Origin: Platanthera guangdongensis
Lineage: Eukaryota > Streptophyta > Magnoliopsida > Asparagales > Orchidaceae
DNA length: 64,000 nt
Assembly: GCA_039583875.1 (NCBI GenBank)
Contig: CM077157.1
Location: 71,424,346 to 71,488,345 of the forward strand
Reading direction: 5' to 3'
Part shown: piece by piece, positions 1 to 10,852 of the stretch
Layout: every line of letters begins with the position of its first letter
Numbering within the stretch: the stretch's first letter is position 1
The notes under the pieces: generated by a model
What the model was told of the DNA's origin: nothing
The model's input: only the letters and a program-made list of their open reading frames with translations
The model's database searches: none
Made by a program: the position numbers and the translations under genes

Positions 1-507
1 TTGGGCTAAGCCCAATTTGAGTGACCCACTGCTTTAGGAGGCTGATAATTACATAATTAGCCATCCAATTTCTGAAGGAGGTGACTAGGAGAGAGAAATG
101 AGAGTTTCCTCAAATTGGAGGAGAGAGAGAAGAGAGAGAAAATGGTTATTCATGGTGTTTGAATGCCCTTGACCCCTCATCTCTCTCCCAATTGATGGAG
201 ATTCATCTCCCCTCATCAGTTAGAGGAGATCAAAGGTTTTTCTCTGCCACATCAGTTCGCTGAATGCAAATAATTCAGTTGGCCGAAAACTCCACTCTTG
301 GCCATTAATGGCATTGAAGGCATGACCCTCCCTCTCCCCCATTTGATTATTTTAAAAGCTCCACCAGGCAGTGAGGAGTCGTTTCCACTCTTTCCTTGAA
401 GAAATCGAAGGCTTTGGTAGTGTTATTGTAGTGCACCCGAAAGCTTCAAATCTGGCTATGACGACTAGGAGATCGACAAGGCAACAACACCCCACACAAG
501 TCCTGTC
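1..507 (+). repeat. L-family giant LTR, copy A, left part
   Basis: Non-coding. It aligns almost base for base with 31517-32013 (copy B), including the block of GAGAGA-rich sequence near 110-140. It belongs to the long LTR family whose complete 5' copy is 42967-48071. The window opens inside it, so the LTR start is not seen. It is interrupted at 507 by the Copia element and resumes at 12729. The short ORF at 371-565 has no recognisable domain and is not called. Confidence 0.8.
503..507. repeat. Target-site duplication CTGTC of the Copia element
   Basis: CTGTC immediately precedes the 5' LTR (503-507) and immediately follows the 3' LTR (12724-12728). The uninterrupted paralogue near 32014-32025 reads through as one copy (CTATC), which confirms the insertion point. 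Confidence 0.92.
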
Positions 508-653
508 TGTTGGGTACATTGAAAAATGTGTACCAGATTTGAAAAAGCCTCACCCTACTCAATGATATACATCAAGGTGTATTTGATGTGTTTTGAGTTT
601 ATTTGTGCAGTTTTAGTGATTGCAGGAAATGCAGAAAAGTTTCTAAATTCATA

Positions 654-1300
654 TGTCGACACCTAGAGAAGCAGTGTTGACACTTATGAAGGCTTGTGTC
701 GACCCTGAAGAAAAGCTGTGTCGACACTTGGAGTAAATTGTGTCGACACCAGGAAAGGCAGAGTCGACACCAGAAGAAAAGTGTCGACACCTACAGGAAG
801 TGTCGACACACTTTGAAGAATTGTCAACATAAATTGTGTCGACACTTAGAAACAGTGTCGACACCCAGAGAAGCTTAGTCGACATCAAATGTGTCGACAC
901 CAGGAGGCTGTGTCGACACTCAGCAAGCTTCAACAAAGTTAAAGTAAAAGAAGTACTTGTGTCGACACAAAGGAGATGTGTCGACCCTCAGCAAGTTTCC
1001 ACACAAGAAGGCATGTGTCGACACAAAGGAGATGTGTCGACACACAGCAGAATTCAACTAAGTGTTAAAGAAGAAGTATTTGTGTCGACACACAAAATCA
1101 GTGTCGACACATTCAACAGAAGGCTTGTGTCGACACACAGAATCAGTGTCGACACATTCTGAAGAAGCAGTGTCGAGAAGCTGTCACAACAATACAAGGA
1201 GTTGTGTCGACACCACCAAGGCTAGTGTCGACACTTAGTCCACTTGTGTCGACACTTGGTCTATTTGTGTCGACACATAATGAAGATCAGTCTCGACACT
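654..1300. promoter_or_regulatory. Array of the palindrome GTGTCGACAC in LTR U3
   Basis: About 20 exact copies of TGTCGACAC (often the full 10-bp palindrome GTGTCGACAC), plus several decayed ones (TGTTGACAC, AGTCGACAT, TCTCGACAC), lie 18-50 bp apart over 650 bp. The core is GTCGAC. Spacers are not conserved except for a few duplicated blocks. The array ends about 135 bp upstream of the LTR TATA box, so an upstream promoter or repressor-binding role is plausible but inferred. It is repeated in the 3' LTR (11266-11890) and inside the element (7661-7990). Confidence 0.9.
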
Positions 1301-1433
1301 TTCAAACAGAGACAGTGATTTCAAGAAGTGACTGGATGACTTGACAGCTGCCATTTCAACCGGTCTACCTCAACTGTCAAAGCTGTCAGAAGGTTGTTAG
1401 AAACCGGATCAGCCGGTTACCATGGAGGAAGAC

Positions 1434-1442
1434 TATATAAAG
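1434..1442 (+). promoter_or_regulatory. LTR TATA box (TATATAAAG)
   Basis: A TATA consensus downstream of the motif array and CCGGTT elements, repeated at 12025-12033 in the 3' LTR. It would place the RNA start near 1465, so the hairpin array at 1811-2062 would lie in the transcribed leader. Confidence 0.7.
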
Positions 1443-1810
1443 GCTTTCTCCTTCAACAGAAGATGATGATTAATAGAAGAACAATCACAACCAACTAACA
1501 ACAACTAAGAGAGAAGTAATTATACAGAAGAAGTTGGAGAGAGAGAGAGAGCTCCATTTAAGAAAAGCAGTTGTTGAACCAGGCTGCAAAGAAAGTTTCA
1601 GATTGATATCTGGATCTTAAGTCAGAAGCTGATTGAAGATCAACTTCACAGAAGATTCAACCCTACTGAGTTCAGATTCAAGAAGCTTTGAATAAAGCTA
1701 AGGGAGGTTGATCTCTACCAAGTTCTTTCAAGAACTCATCAAGAAGCCATCTATCCCCTCTCTCTCTTTCAGGGTAGTGGTCATAAACTTTGTTTAATCA
1801 ATAATTGTAG

Positions 1811-2062
1811 GATCTATTATAGATCTGAGCTGTAAGCCTATATTATAAAGGCTGAGTGTAGGAGATTTACATCTCTGAGTGTAGGTCTTGTTGAAGACTG
1901 AGTGGTAGGGCTTTGTGCCTGAGTTGTAGGAGACTATGTTCTCTGAGTGTAGGCCTTGGTGAAGGCTGAGGTAGGGCTTTTTGCCTAAGTTGTAGGAGTG
2001 GGGACACTCTGAGTTGTAGGAACCTGGTTTAGGTTCTGAGCTGCTGTAAGATCTGAGAATCT
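1811..2062 (+). repeat. Tandem array of about eleven small hairpins in the LTR leader
   Basis: Repeating unit of 20-27 bp with a constant linker (TGAG, optional T, then TGTAG) flanking a 4-6-bp stem and 4-9-nt loop. Arms seen: GATCT/AGATC 1811/1821; AGCCT/AGGCT 1835/1849; GAGAT/ATCTC 1862/1871; GTCTT/AAGAC 1885/1894; GAGA/TCTC 1930/1940; GCCTT/AAGGC 1953/1962; GAGTG/CACTC 1996/2005; GAACCT/AGGTTC 2020/2031; weaker GGC/GCC stems at 1909 and 1975 and AGAT/ATCT at 2049. Arm sequences differ between units yet stay complementary. The 3' LTR has the same array (about 12399-12640) with a few broken pairs. Confidence 0.85.
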
Positions 2063-2331
2063 GAGGTGAAGTGCAGAAGTTAGGCCGAATCTAGTACACT
2101 GCTAGATATGCGAAGGGGGAAAGTAGATGTACCCATACCTTGGGGAACCACTATAAAAATCTGTGTGCACTCTGTGTTTGATTGTTTCTGTGATTACTGA
2201 GCTAGCTGTGCTGAATAGTTGTAGAATTTTGCAAATACAGGTGTAATTGTACAGAGTTTCTGCCTTAAAATTAAAAAGGAAAAGTACACCTATTCACCCC
2301 CTTTAGGTGGTTAGGCACTATTTCTTTCAAG

Positions 2332-2343
2332 TGGTATCAGAGC
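2332..2343 (+). other. Primer-binding site, initiator Met-tRNA type
   Basis: TGGTATCAGAGC begins two bases after the 5' LTR end. This is the usual plant PBS complementary to the 3' end of initiator Met-tRNA. Confidence 0.92.
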
Positions 2344-2421
2344 TAGGTTGCTCAAAGAAGGACTTAACAGTCAGAGTGAGATCCTTAAGGCAGATTTAAG
2401 AATCAATAAAGAATCAAGAGA

Positions 2422-4473
2422 ATGAGTTCAGGTGAAAATCACAAGGAGCTGGGGTCAATGAAATTGCCAATATGTAGAAAAGAGATATTAGGCATATGAA
2501 AAGAGAGGGTCAGACTCTTTATGGAAGCATCTGACCCAAGGATATATATTACAGTTAAAGAAGTCCCATATGTGCCAATGAAGATATCCATTCTGGATGC
2601 AAATCAGAAAACTCCCGAGGACTTTTCTGAAATGACTAAAGATGAAATCATCCTGGCCACTATGGACAAGAGAGCCCAGAATATCATTTTTAGTGCCATT
2701 GATGATTCAACATTTCAGAACTTAATTCATTGTAAAACCTCTAAAGAAATGTGGGACACATTAATAGTCTATATGGAGGGATCAGAGGAAGTAAGACAAG
2801 ATAGGAAGTCAATGTTAAATCAGGAATATGAAAGCTTCAAACAAGGAAAGTCTGATAGTATTACAGAATGTTACAAGAAGTTCTATAGGATAGTTAATGA
2901 GTTGATGTCCTATGAAAGAGTCTTCAGCAACTATAAGCTGAATGACAAGTTCTTAAGATCCCTGACTAAGAACTAGGACACCAAGGTTTGTTCCATTAGG
3001 AAAGTGCCCAAACTTGCTGATATACCTCCTCCAACTTTGTTTGGAAAACTGCTATCCTATGAGATGCAGTTAATGGCTAGAAAGGAGGAAGAGAAGAATA
3101 CTAGAGTGGAGCATAAGGAAAAATCTGTGGCCTTTAAGACTGAAGCCACTAAGAAGTATAGAATCAAGTCTCCATCTCCACCCAAAATAATTGCTGAGGC
3201 TATCACAGATAATTCAGATAGCAAGAGTTCTGATAGTAGTGAAAGTGATGAAGACTTTGCTGCTTTTACTAGGCATTTTCAAAGATTTCTAAATAAGAGG
3301 CAGTGGAGGTCTAAGCCTTCCACTTCTCAGCCAAAAGATGACTACTATCAGAAGAGAAAGTCATCCAGGAAAGACAGAAGCAGGACCAAGCCAAGCAAAG
3401 CTACATCTTCAAAGATTGTGTGCTATTGCTGCAATAGACAGAGACATGTAGTGGCTGACTGTCCTGAAAAGAGGAAGGAGTCAGCTGACAAAAAGAAGAC
3501 TCAGGTTAAGAGCAAAAAGGAAAAGTCCTTTGTTGCTAAGAAAGACAAGAGTCTGACAGACTAGTCATCTTCAGAAACAGAATCAGAAGCTGAAGCTTAC
3601 ATTGGATTATTTGCTGAAGAGGAAGAAGATGAGTTCATGCAGCTAATAAACTCAATTTATGAGCATGAAGACCATCAGTGCAAGGGACTGATGACTATAT
3701 CTGAAGGAGACAAGATCTAGGATCAGCTTGGACCAAGTAAGGTACAAAGTTGTTCTTCTAGTTCAATTTATAGTACTGAGTCAGAGTCAGATAAATCTGC
3801 ATCAAGTGATGTGGGTGGGTCTGAATCTGAAGGAGATGTTCATCAGTTAATTGATGAATATAGGGACTTGTTGCAGGCCTTGAAGAAAAGCAAAACCTTG
3901 GCCAAAACTCAGACAAAGGAGATTGCTAATCTTAAGTTGGCTGCAGTAGATTCAGAGAAGTTGTTAGATCAAAAACTGAATGAGATTGCGATATTGAAAA
4001 ATATAACTGTTATTCAAATGAGCACAATCACATTCAAGAATGATCAGATTAGAAATCTGGAGGTTAGACTTCAGAAAGAGAAAGATATTGTGGCTAGCTT
4101 TTCTAAACCTAAATCTGTTTTACCCTTGATAGATGAGTTTGTACCTCAAAAGGGTAAGGCTGGATTAGGGTTTAAAAAACCTGCCTGGACTGCTAGGTCC
4201 AAATCTAAAGGCAAAACCCCAGCACAGAACAAGAAGCCTGCTATAGATAATTCAGCTAGGGTTGTACCTAAACAAAGGTACAACAAGTTTGAGTGCTGGT
4301 GTTGTGGCAAGGTAGACCACTTTGCCATAGATTGTTGGCACAATTCTAGTGTCAAGGAGAATAACAGTCAGCCTATGAGAAAACCTACAGGCAGATTTGT
4401 TAGATTTCAGACTAATCTGAACCAAGGACCCAAAACTCATTTGGGTTCTAAGGTTAACTAGTCTTTATTATAG
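2422..4473 (+). pseudogene. gag: Copia gag, inactivated
   Basis: Nucleocapsid region of the polyprotein, in the same frame as pol. The chosen ATG at 2422 opens the frame, but a stop at 2497 falls where Copia Gag normally has Trp of a YWK-like motif (TGG to TGA). The 2521-2976 part resembles the Copia gag (UBN2) domain. Two CCHC zinc knuckles are visible, at 3421-3462 (CX2CX4HX4C, usual Gly lost) and 4294-4335; one is more usual. A Lys/Glu-rich, probably coiled-coil stretch lies at about 3850-4120. Further in-frame stops at 2974, 3562, 3718, 4459 and 4471 are nearly all TAG, consistent with CAG to TAG. No frameshift is apparent. Confidence 0.88.
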
Positions 4474-5967
4474 GTGAGTCCAAGTTGCCATGCCCCAATA
4501 TGGTACTTGGACAGTGGATGTTCCAGGCACATGACTGGAACAAGGGGGTTGCTGAAGGACTATACACCTATCAAGGATGACCCTAAAGTTACCTTTGGTG
4601 GTTCAGAAAAAGGAATCATCAAAGGCTTTGGTAACATTTCTAGTAACCAGATTACTATCACTCAAGTGGCCTATGTGAAGGGTTTGAAACATAACCTCAT
4701 TAGCATAAGTCAGCTGAGTGATTTAGGATATGACATCTCATTTGTCAAGAATGGTTGTCATATCAAAAGGTCAAATGATCAAAAGATCATTTTGACAGGA
4801 TATAGGAAGAGGAATGTTTATTGTCTTGACTTTGTGTGTGAGAATAATGTTTCTCCTATTTGTCTTGTAGCTGATGAGAGAGTCTCACATTGAGTTAAAT
4901 GGCACAAGAGGCTGGCTCATCTTAACTATAAGACTATTGGCCAACTCTTTAGCAAAGAGTTAGTGAGAAATGGTCCTCAAGTTAAGTGTATTAAGGATGA
5001 GATATGCTCAGCTTGTCAAAAAGGCAAGCAGACCAAATCCACCTTTCATAGCCTTGAAAACAAGGATTCTGTGAGGTGTCTTTAGCTCTTGCATATGGAT
5101 CTATTTGGTCTTATGCTAGTTCATAGTCTAGGTAGGAAAGTCTATACATTTATGGTGGTTGATGACCACTCTAGATATTCCTGGGTGTTCTTTCTAAGAC
5201 AAAAATCTGAAACCCCAACTGTCTTATATAGTTTTGTTAAACAAATTCAGAATGAGTTGAATAGTACAATGGTCAAAATCAGAAGTGACCATGGTACTGA
5301 ATTTCAGTCTGAAAGTATGACAAAACTATGTGAAGAATTTGAGATATTTCAAGAATTTTCCTCACCTAGAACACCTCAGCAAAATAGTATTGCTGAAAGG
5401 AAGAATAGAACATTAATAGAGCCTGGTAGAACCCAATTGAGTGACACTTCTCTCCCAGAATATTTTTGGGCTGAGGCAGTAAATACTGCATGCCATGTAA
5501 TCAATAGGGCTACTATCACCAAGTGCCACAAAAAGACTCCCTATGAGATTGTGAAGGGCAGAAAACCAAATTTATCCTATTTCAAGATCTTTGGTTGCAA
5601 GTGCTATATACTTAACAATGGCAAGTCTTATCTGACCAAGTTTGCTGCCAAATCCCAAGAGCGGATCTTTGTTGGGTACAGCAACAATAGTAAGGCTTAT
5701 AGAGTCTACAACTTGATTACTCAAGTTGTAGAAGAGTCTGTACATATAGTTTTTGATGAAACTAGACTGATTAATTGTGAGTTGCCAAGTAGTGTTTGCA
5801 GTTCAACAGGTCTAAATGAGAGAATGGACAAGCTTACCATTACAGAAGGTTCTACTGCAACTCATCAAGTGGAAGATGGTGGCTGCTGTCCAGGGGGAGT
5901 ACAAGACTCTCTAGATGCTGAAGAAGACCAAGAGGTGCAACATTTTGAAGAGACTGGAGGGGTTTAA
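4474..5967 (+). pseudogene. pol: Copia protease and integrase, inactivated
   Basis: Aspartic protease with DSG catalytic motif at 4510-4518, in a context typical of Copia (WYLDSGCSRHMTG). Then a GAG-pre-integrase/HHCC zinc region (His pair near 4903, Cys pair near 5010) and the integrase core: first Asp near 5097 (MDLFG), second Asp in SDHGTEF near 5287, Glu in ERKNRT near 5395, followed by the C-terminal FGCKCY region. In-frame stops at 4891 (TGA), 5083 (TAG) and 5965 (TAA) are each one C-to-T change from Arg or Gln codons. Same frame as gag. Confidence 0.9.
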
Positions 5968-7143
5968 CCTGAAGAAAGACTACCTCCAGTAAATAGACAC
6001 TTAAAGGATCATCCAGCCAATCAGATAATTGGTGATCCAAGACAAGGAGTGCAAACTAGAAGCAGGAATCTGAGTACAGTTCTTTACTCCAGTTTCCTAT
6101 CACAAGTGGAACCAAAGAAATTTGAAGAAACAGTTCTAGACCCTCACTGGATTGATGTCATGCAAGAGGAACTGAATCAGTTCAGAAGATAAAAGGTCTG
6201 GAAGCTTGTTCCTAAACCCAAATACCACAACATCATTGGAACAAAGTGGATCTTTAGGAACAAATTAGATGAGAATGAAATTATTATAAATAATAAAGCT
6301 AGACTTGTTGCAAAAGGATATATGCAGGAAGAAGGTATTGATTTTGAACAAACCTTTGCCCCAATAACAAGACTTGAGGCAATCAGGATGTTCTTTGCCT
6401 ATGCAACATATCAAGGGTTTAAGGTATTCCAAATGGATGTTAAGTCAGCTTTCCTAAATGGAGATCTAAAGGAAGAAGTCTATGTAGAGCAGCCATCAGG
6501 TTTTGTTGATACTCTTAAACATGATTATGTTTATTGACTTAGGAAGACTTTATATGGGTTGAAACAAACCCCAAGGGCTTGGTATGAAACCCTGTCTAGT
6601 TTTCTCATTGAGAACAAATTCTCAAGGGGGAAAATAGACAAGACTCTATTCCTTAGGGAATCTAAAGGCAAGATTATCCTAGTCCAAATATATGTGGATG
6701 ACATAATATTTGGGTCTACTAAGAGTAATCTTTGCAGAAAGTTTGCAAAACTTATGCAAGAAAAATTTGAAATGAGCAGTATGAGGGAACTTAAGTTTTT
6801 CTTGGGTCTCCATGTAAGACAGACTGAAGATGGCATGTCCATATGTCAGTCTAAGTTCACCCTAGAGTTAATAAAGAAGTATGGTATGAAATCATCCACT
6901 ACCATGAAAACTCCTATGGGGTCAAGCATGACTCTAAGCAAAGATGATGCAGAGAAACCTGTAGATGAAACTTTGTATAGAGGGATAGTTGGCTCCCTAC
7001 TGTATTTGACTGCTAGTAGACCAGATATCATGTATGCTACATGTGTCTGTGCTAGGTACCAAGAATGCCCTAAAGAATCTCATCTGACTGCAGTAAAAAG
7101 GATTTTGAGATATCTTAAGGGCACACCTTATCTAGGCCTTTAG
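5968..7143 (+). pseudogene. pol: Copia reverse transcriptase, inactivated
   Basis: Recognisable Copia RT: WIDVMQEEL entry region near 6150, KARLVAKGY near 6295, [11 protein letters not shown] near 6430, LYGLKQ near 6553, catalytic YVDDI at 6691 and the SRPDI region near 7015. Stops at 6190, 6535 (TGA) and 7141 (TAG, where the family has Trp in a GLWYP-like motif) interrupt it. The frame is otherwise continuous with integrase. Confidence 0.9.
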
Positions 7144-7633
7144 TACCCTAGGAATGGAGATTTTGTACTGACAGGTTATTTAGATGCAGATTTTGCAGGC
7201 TGCAAGAAAGATAGGAAGAGTACTACAGGAACCTGTCAATTTCTAGGTGGAAGGCTGATGTCATGGAGTAGTAAGAAGCAGACCAGTGTGGCAATCTCCA
7301 CAGCTGAGTCAGAATATGTTGCTGCAGGAAGCTGCTGTGCATAACTTTTATGGATTCAACATCAGCTAGTAGACTGGTATTCAAGTAAGTAGAACACCTT
7401 TACTTTGTGATTCTACAAGTGCAATTTCTATAGCCAATAATCCTGTCTCACATAGTAGGACTAAACATATAGAAATTAGATATCATTTTCTTAGAGAACA
7501 TGTAGAAAAAGAGGACATTTCCTTAGAATATGTTAAAACAGATAATCAGATTGCTGATATGTTTACTAAACCTCTAGATAAAACCAAATTGAATAAGTTT
7601 AAAATTGAATTAGGAATGTTAAACTTAGAATAG
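7144..7633 (+). pseudogene. pol: Copia RNase H, inactivated, end of pol
   Basis: RNase H with DAD near 7183, MSWSSKKQ near 7259, AESEY near 7306 and the terminal TKHIEIRYHF / DMFTKPL blocks at about 7465 and 7555. A TAA at 7342 replaces the Gln of the usual CCAQLLW motif. Near 7372 two bases appear to be missing, moving the remaining sequence to another frame; that frame ends at TAG 7631-7633. This is the only frameshift I see in gag-pol. Confidence 0.88.
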
Positions 7634-7660
7634 TTTCATAAAATTGGCTAAGTAAAATGG

Positions 7661-7990
7661 TGTCGACACAAGGAGTTGTCTGTGTCGACACATAGAAGTG
7701 GTGTCGACATTTCAGAGAAATGGTGTCGACACATCTAGAAAGTGTGTGTCGACACTTCAGAGAATTAGTGTCGACACATCTAGCGTAGGTGTCGACACAT
7801 CCAGGGTGGTGTCGACACATATAAGTCAACACTGTTGTCGAGACTTAAGTAGTCTGTGTCGACACTTTTCAACAGTGTCGACACATTAAGAGTTTTATGA
7901 CGCGCCTTTTCATCTTCGTTTTTTGAAAGGTATAAATAGGTCTTCAACATTGTTTGTCGACACGCTTTCCATTGTTTTGAGACCAAGACT
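7661..7990. promoter_or_regulatory. Second GTGTCGACAC array, inside the element
   Basis: About ten to twelve copies of TGTCGACAC/T between the end of pol and the extra ORF, with the same core as the LTR arrays but unrelated spacers. A TATA box follows within the array at 7931. The arrangement array-TATA-leader mirrors the LTR promoter. Confidence 0.85.
7931..7939 (+). promoter_or_regulatory. Candidate internal TATA box (TATAAATAG)
   Basis: A strong plant TATA consensus 108 bp upstream of the ATG of the extra ORF and downstream of most of the second motif array. It would predict an RNA start near 7963 and a leader of about 75 nt. This is sequence inference only. Confidence 0.6.
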
Positions 7991-8038
7991 TTATGTCGAC
8001 ATATCTCTCATCTAATTTCAAGATTTCTCAAAACCCTA

Positions 8039-10852
8039 ATGGAGACAAAGTTCCAAGAGAACATCAATGAAGGTTATGATCTAGTACGACATGCCTTTGA
8101 CGATGCGGAACCAGAAATTCAAGGTGTTGTAACCCTAGTTGCTGAGACTTGTTTGGAGTATCTAGTTTCTGAGCCCATTAAGATTTGGAAGAAGAAAGTA
8201 CTCGAATTCTTTGGTGCAGCTATTCTTGATGACACTGGACTCAAGATTAAATCCATAGTCCATGGAGAAAAAGTAAAACTCACCCAGAAGAGTCTAAGAA
8301 AAGTTCTACATCTACCAAGAACTAAAGAGGAAGAAGATGTACCTACATCTAAGACAAGGGAGGCACAACAATGGTGTGGACTAGATTCAAACATGAAGAT
8401 TGCATTAGTTTTTAACAGGAAAGGCATGAACATGCAAGGCAAGTTCTTGTCTGAAGTGGTAGGTAAAGTGATTCTGAGCTAGCCAGGTGGGCATGATAGG
8501 ATATCAGCTCACATGTTCAGCTTAATGACAAGAATTATCTTTAAGTTAAAAACTGATTGGTCAGCTGTGATGTTTGAGAAGATTAAGGAAAGTCTGAAGA
8601 AGTCTAATCTGTGTAGGATAATGAGCTTGTACTTAGCTGGAATAATTCCAGAAGTGATGAACCAAGCTGCAGGTTCTAAAATAAATCACATGAGGAAGAT
8701 GGATATTAGAATTATCTCAAGATGGGATAGGGTGTTAACCAAGGACATGCCTACTACAGAGAAGAATACACCTCCACAGAAGAAGGAAAAGAAAGCCATA
8801 GTGGCTCCTGAATCCTCCAGTAGTTCAAAGGAGCAAGTAGTTTTTAGTTCTGATGAGGAAGAGGCTGGGAATGCTGGACAGTTACTAGTGAAAATTGAAG
8901 ATGCACAGAGGCAGGGGGAGCAACCATCTGCTAGCCCCATCCACCTGGATACACTCCAGGTGGAGCCTCAACATGTGGAAGAGTCAACTCACTTGGATAG
9001 TGAATTGGCTACTCAAACAATCCTTGAGGTAATACATGAAGTTAATCAATCTATTTTCCATATTGAGGATGAAGTATTAACTGAGTCTTTAATTGATGTT
9101 GATCAGCAAACTCAGTTAAATAGTCAACCGGAAGATGTTGTCATGGAAGATACATCAGTTGCTGATAATGCTCCTGAGATAAGAGAATCTCCACTCCCTT
9201 CTCAACAGGAGTATACCCTAGAAGAGTTGTTCCCTGATTTGCTACAAACTGATTTTGAGGGAGAGAAAACAGTTTTTGAGGGGGGGAAGGTAAACCTTGA
9301 TGGGGAGCATGTAAAGTCTCATGAGGAGACTGAAGGAAATGAGAATGAGGAGCAAAGGATGCAGGGGGAGCTACCTAGGACTACACAGGACTTGCATCCT
9401 AGTCCTCAAGATAGAGTTGACATTGCTAGTACTTTTGCTTTTGTGGATGAAGAAGCTGCTAGAGCTAAGAAGAGAAAGCTTATGGTCTTCAAAAGGAGTC
9501 AAAGCTACAAGAAAGCTTTACAAACTATTGCTCCACAACTTGCTCCATCAATTGATTACAGTTCTTTGTTAGTCTCTAAGCAAATAAAGTTGGATGAGCA
9601 AAGGATTGCTATGGAAAAGTATATAGATGAGACACACAAGGATCTACTACTCTCTTTAGCAACAGATATAAAATATATAAGATTTGAAGTCAATCAAAAT
9701 AAGAAAGAAATGATTGATTGCTTCCACAAGGGTGAAAATGCTGTTGTTTACCTTGCCACTCACCAAGAAAAGATCAAAACACAAGTAGATGACATGGTTG
9801 TTAAGCAGGGATATGTTCTTGAAAATCAGATTATAATGAATGATAATCTAACTGCATCCCATAATGCCATTGTTACTGAATTGCAAAAGGTTGCAACAGC
9901 CCAGTCTGCTGCTCAGTCTACAGTCAAGCCAGCGTTTGATAAGGCAAAGTTTGATAAGGACTTCCAGGAAGGCATCACTGCTGTCAAAGCAGCTATTACA
10001 GAGTCTCAAAAGACTATTTCTGGACTGCTGCTCAAGTTAAAGGGGTTTTATACGGATGGAGTTAATTTTCTAGATAAACAGATCAGATTTCAGAAGGATG
10101 ATCTTAGAGATCACATAGCTAGAGAAGTCATAAAGGGGGAGAGGGTTTTAGTCAAAGCTGGATCTGACCATGCTAAATGGATTTCCAACAGCATCAGAGC
10201 CACACTTGGATATCCCCCACTGTGTGATGATGACAATGTAGCTGAATCTGGAATGAATCCTGCATATTTTGGAGGAGAACAAGCTGAAGTAGCTCAGGTG
10301 ATCTATCCTCCTACAGATTTTGAAATGATACATCAAGAAGTCCAATCTATGTATAGCCCTCCTGAGGGTAATAAGAATATTATTATTGAGAAAGTAGATA
10401 AGCCTATGCCTGAGGAAGTTTTGAAAGAGCAAGAAGCTCAATTATCTAAGAAGAGATTCAGAGAACAGACAGAGTTAAGGCCTGATTTTGAACAGTGGAG
10501 CCCAACTTCTAGAAATATTATACTGATTGCTTGGAAAGCTGCAAAGGACAATTTTCTAGAGAGGGGCAAATGGTACTCTGACCAAAAATGGAGAAAACAT
10601 GAAGCCAGACAAGAAGCTATAGTTTAGTACAGAAGAAAGGCTAAACTTGGGAAGCTACCTCCTAATGCACATGAGCCTAGCAAGTATTTCCCTAAGCCTT
10701 ATCATTATTTTGAGAGACAAAAGATAAGGGCTGAAGAACTAAAGAAGAAAGATCTTAAGGGAAAGAAGCCTGCTGATGACATTGATGCTCCAGTTCAAGC
10801 CAAGATTCAATCAGGCAAGGGCATTGTCATCAAAGAGCCAGAGCAGCCATAG
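8039..10852 (+). pseudogene. Extra sense ORF after pol, function unknown, two nonsense codons
   Basis: A 938-codon frame (ATG 8039, TAG 10850) broken only by TAG at 8480 and 10625, both one C-to-T step from CAG. The first 250 residues, with an LTQKSLRKVLHLP-like block followed by PGGHDRIS, faintly recall the plant mobile/'putative plant transposon protein' domain; that is tentative. Residues about 250-480 are acidic and low complexity, residues about 500-720 look coiled-coil, and the C-terminus is Lys-rich. I see no signal peptide or clear transmembrane segment, so I do not call it env. It has its own putative promoter (7661-7939). Confidence 0.75.

Larger units (their letters stand above)
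508..2329 (+). repeat. Copia 5' LTR
   Basis: It begins TGTTGGGTAC and ends TTTCTTTCA. It is 1822 bp against 1605 bp for the 3' copy, which has lost about 210 bp near its end (5'-LTR positions about 2063-2265). Parts in order: GTGTCGACAC array 654-1300, CCGGTT/TGACAG-type elements 1340-1420, TATA box 1434, hairpin array 1811-2062, then U5 to the PBS. The translated ORFs here are motif repeats read in frame and not genes. Confidence 0.93.

Noticed and set aside
649..1162. ORFs rich in SVDT/CRHS repeats in the Copia LTRs
   Set aside because: They are the GTGTCGACAC array read in frame, occur on both strands and have no domain; the repeat is a DNA motif, not a protein repeat.
654..1300. CRISPR-like array of short repeats and spacers
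   Set aside because: Plant nuclear context, repeat of only 10 bp, irregular spacers and no cas genes; it lies in an LTR U3.
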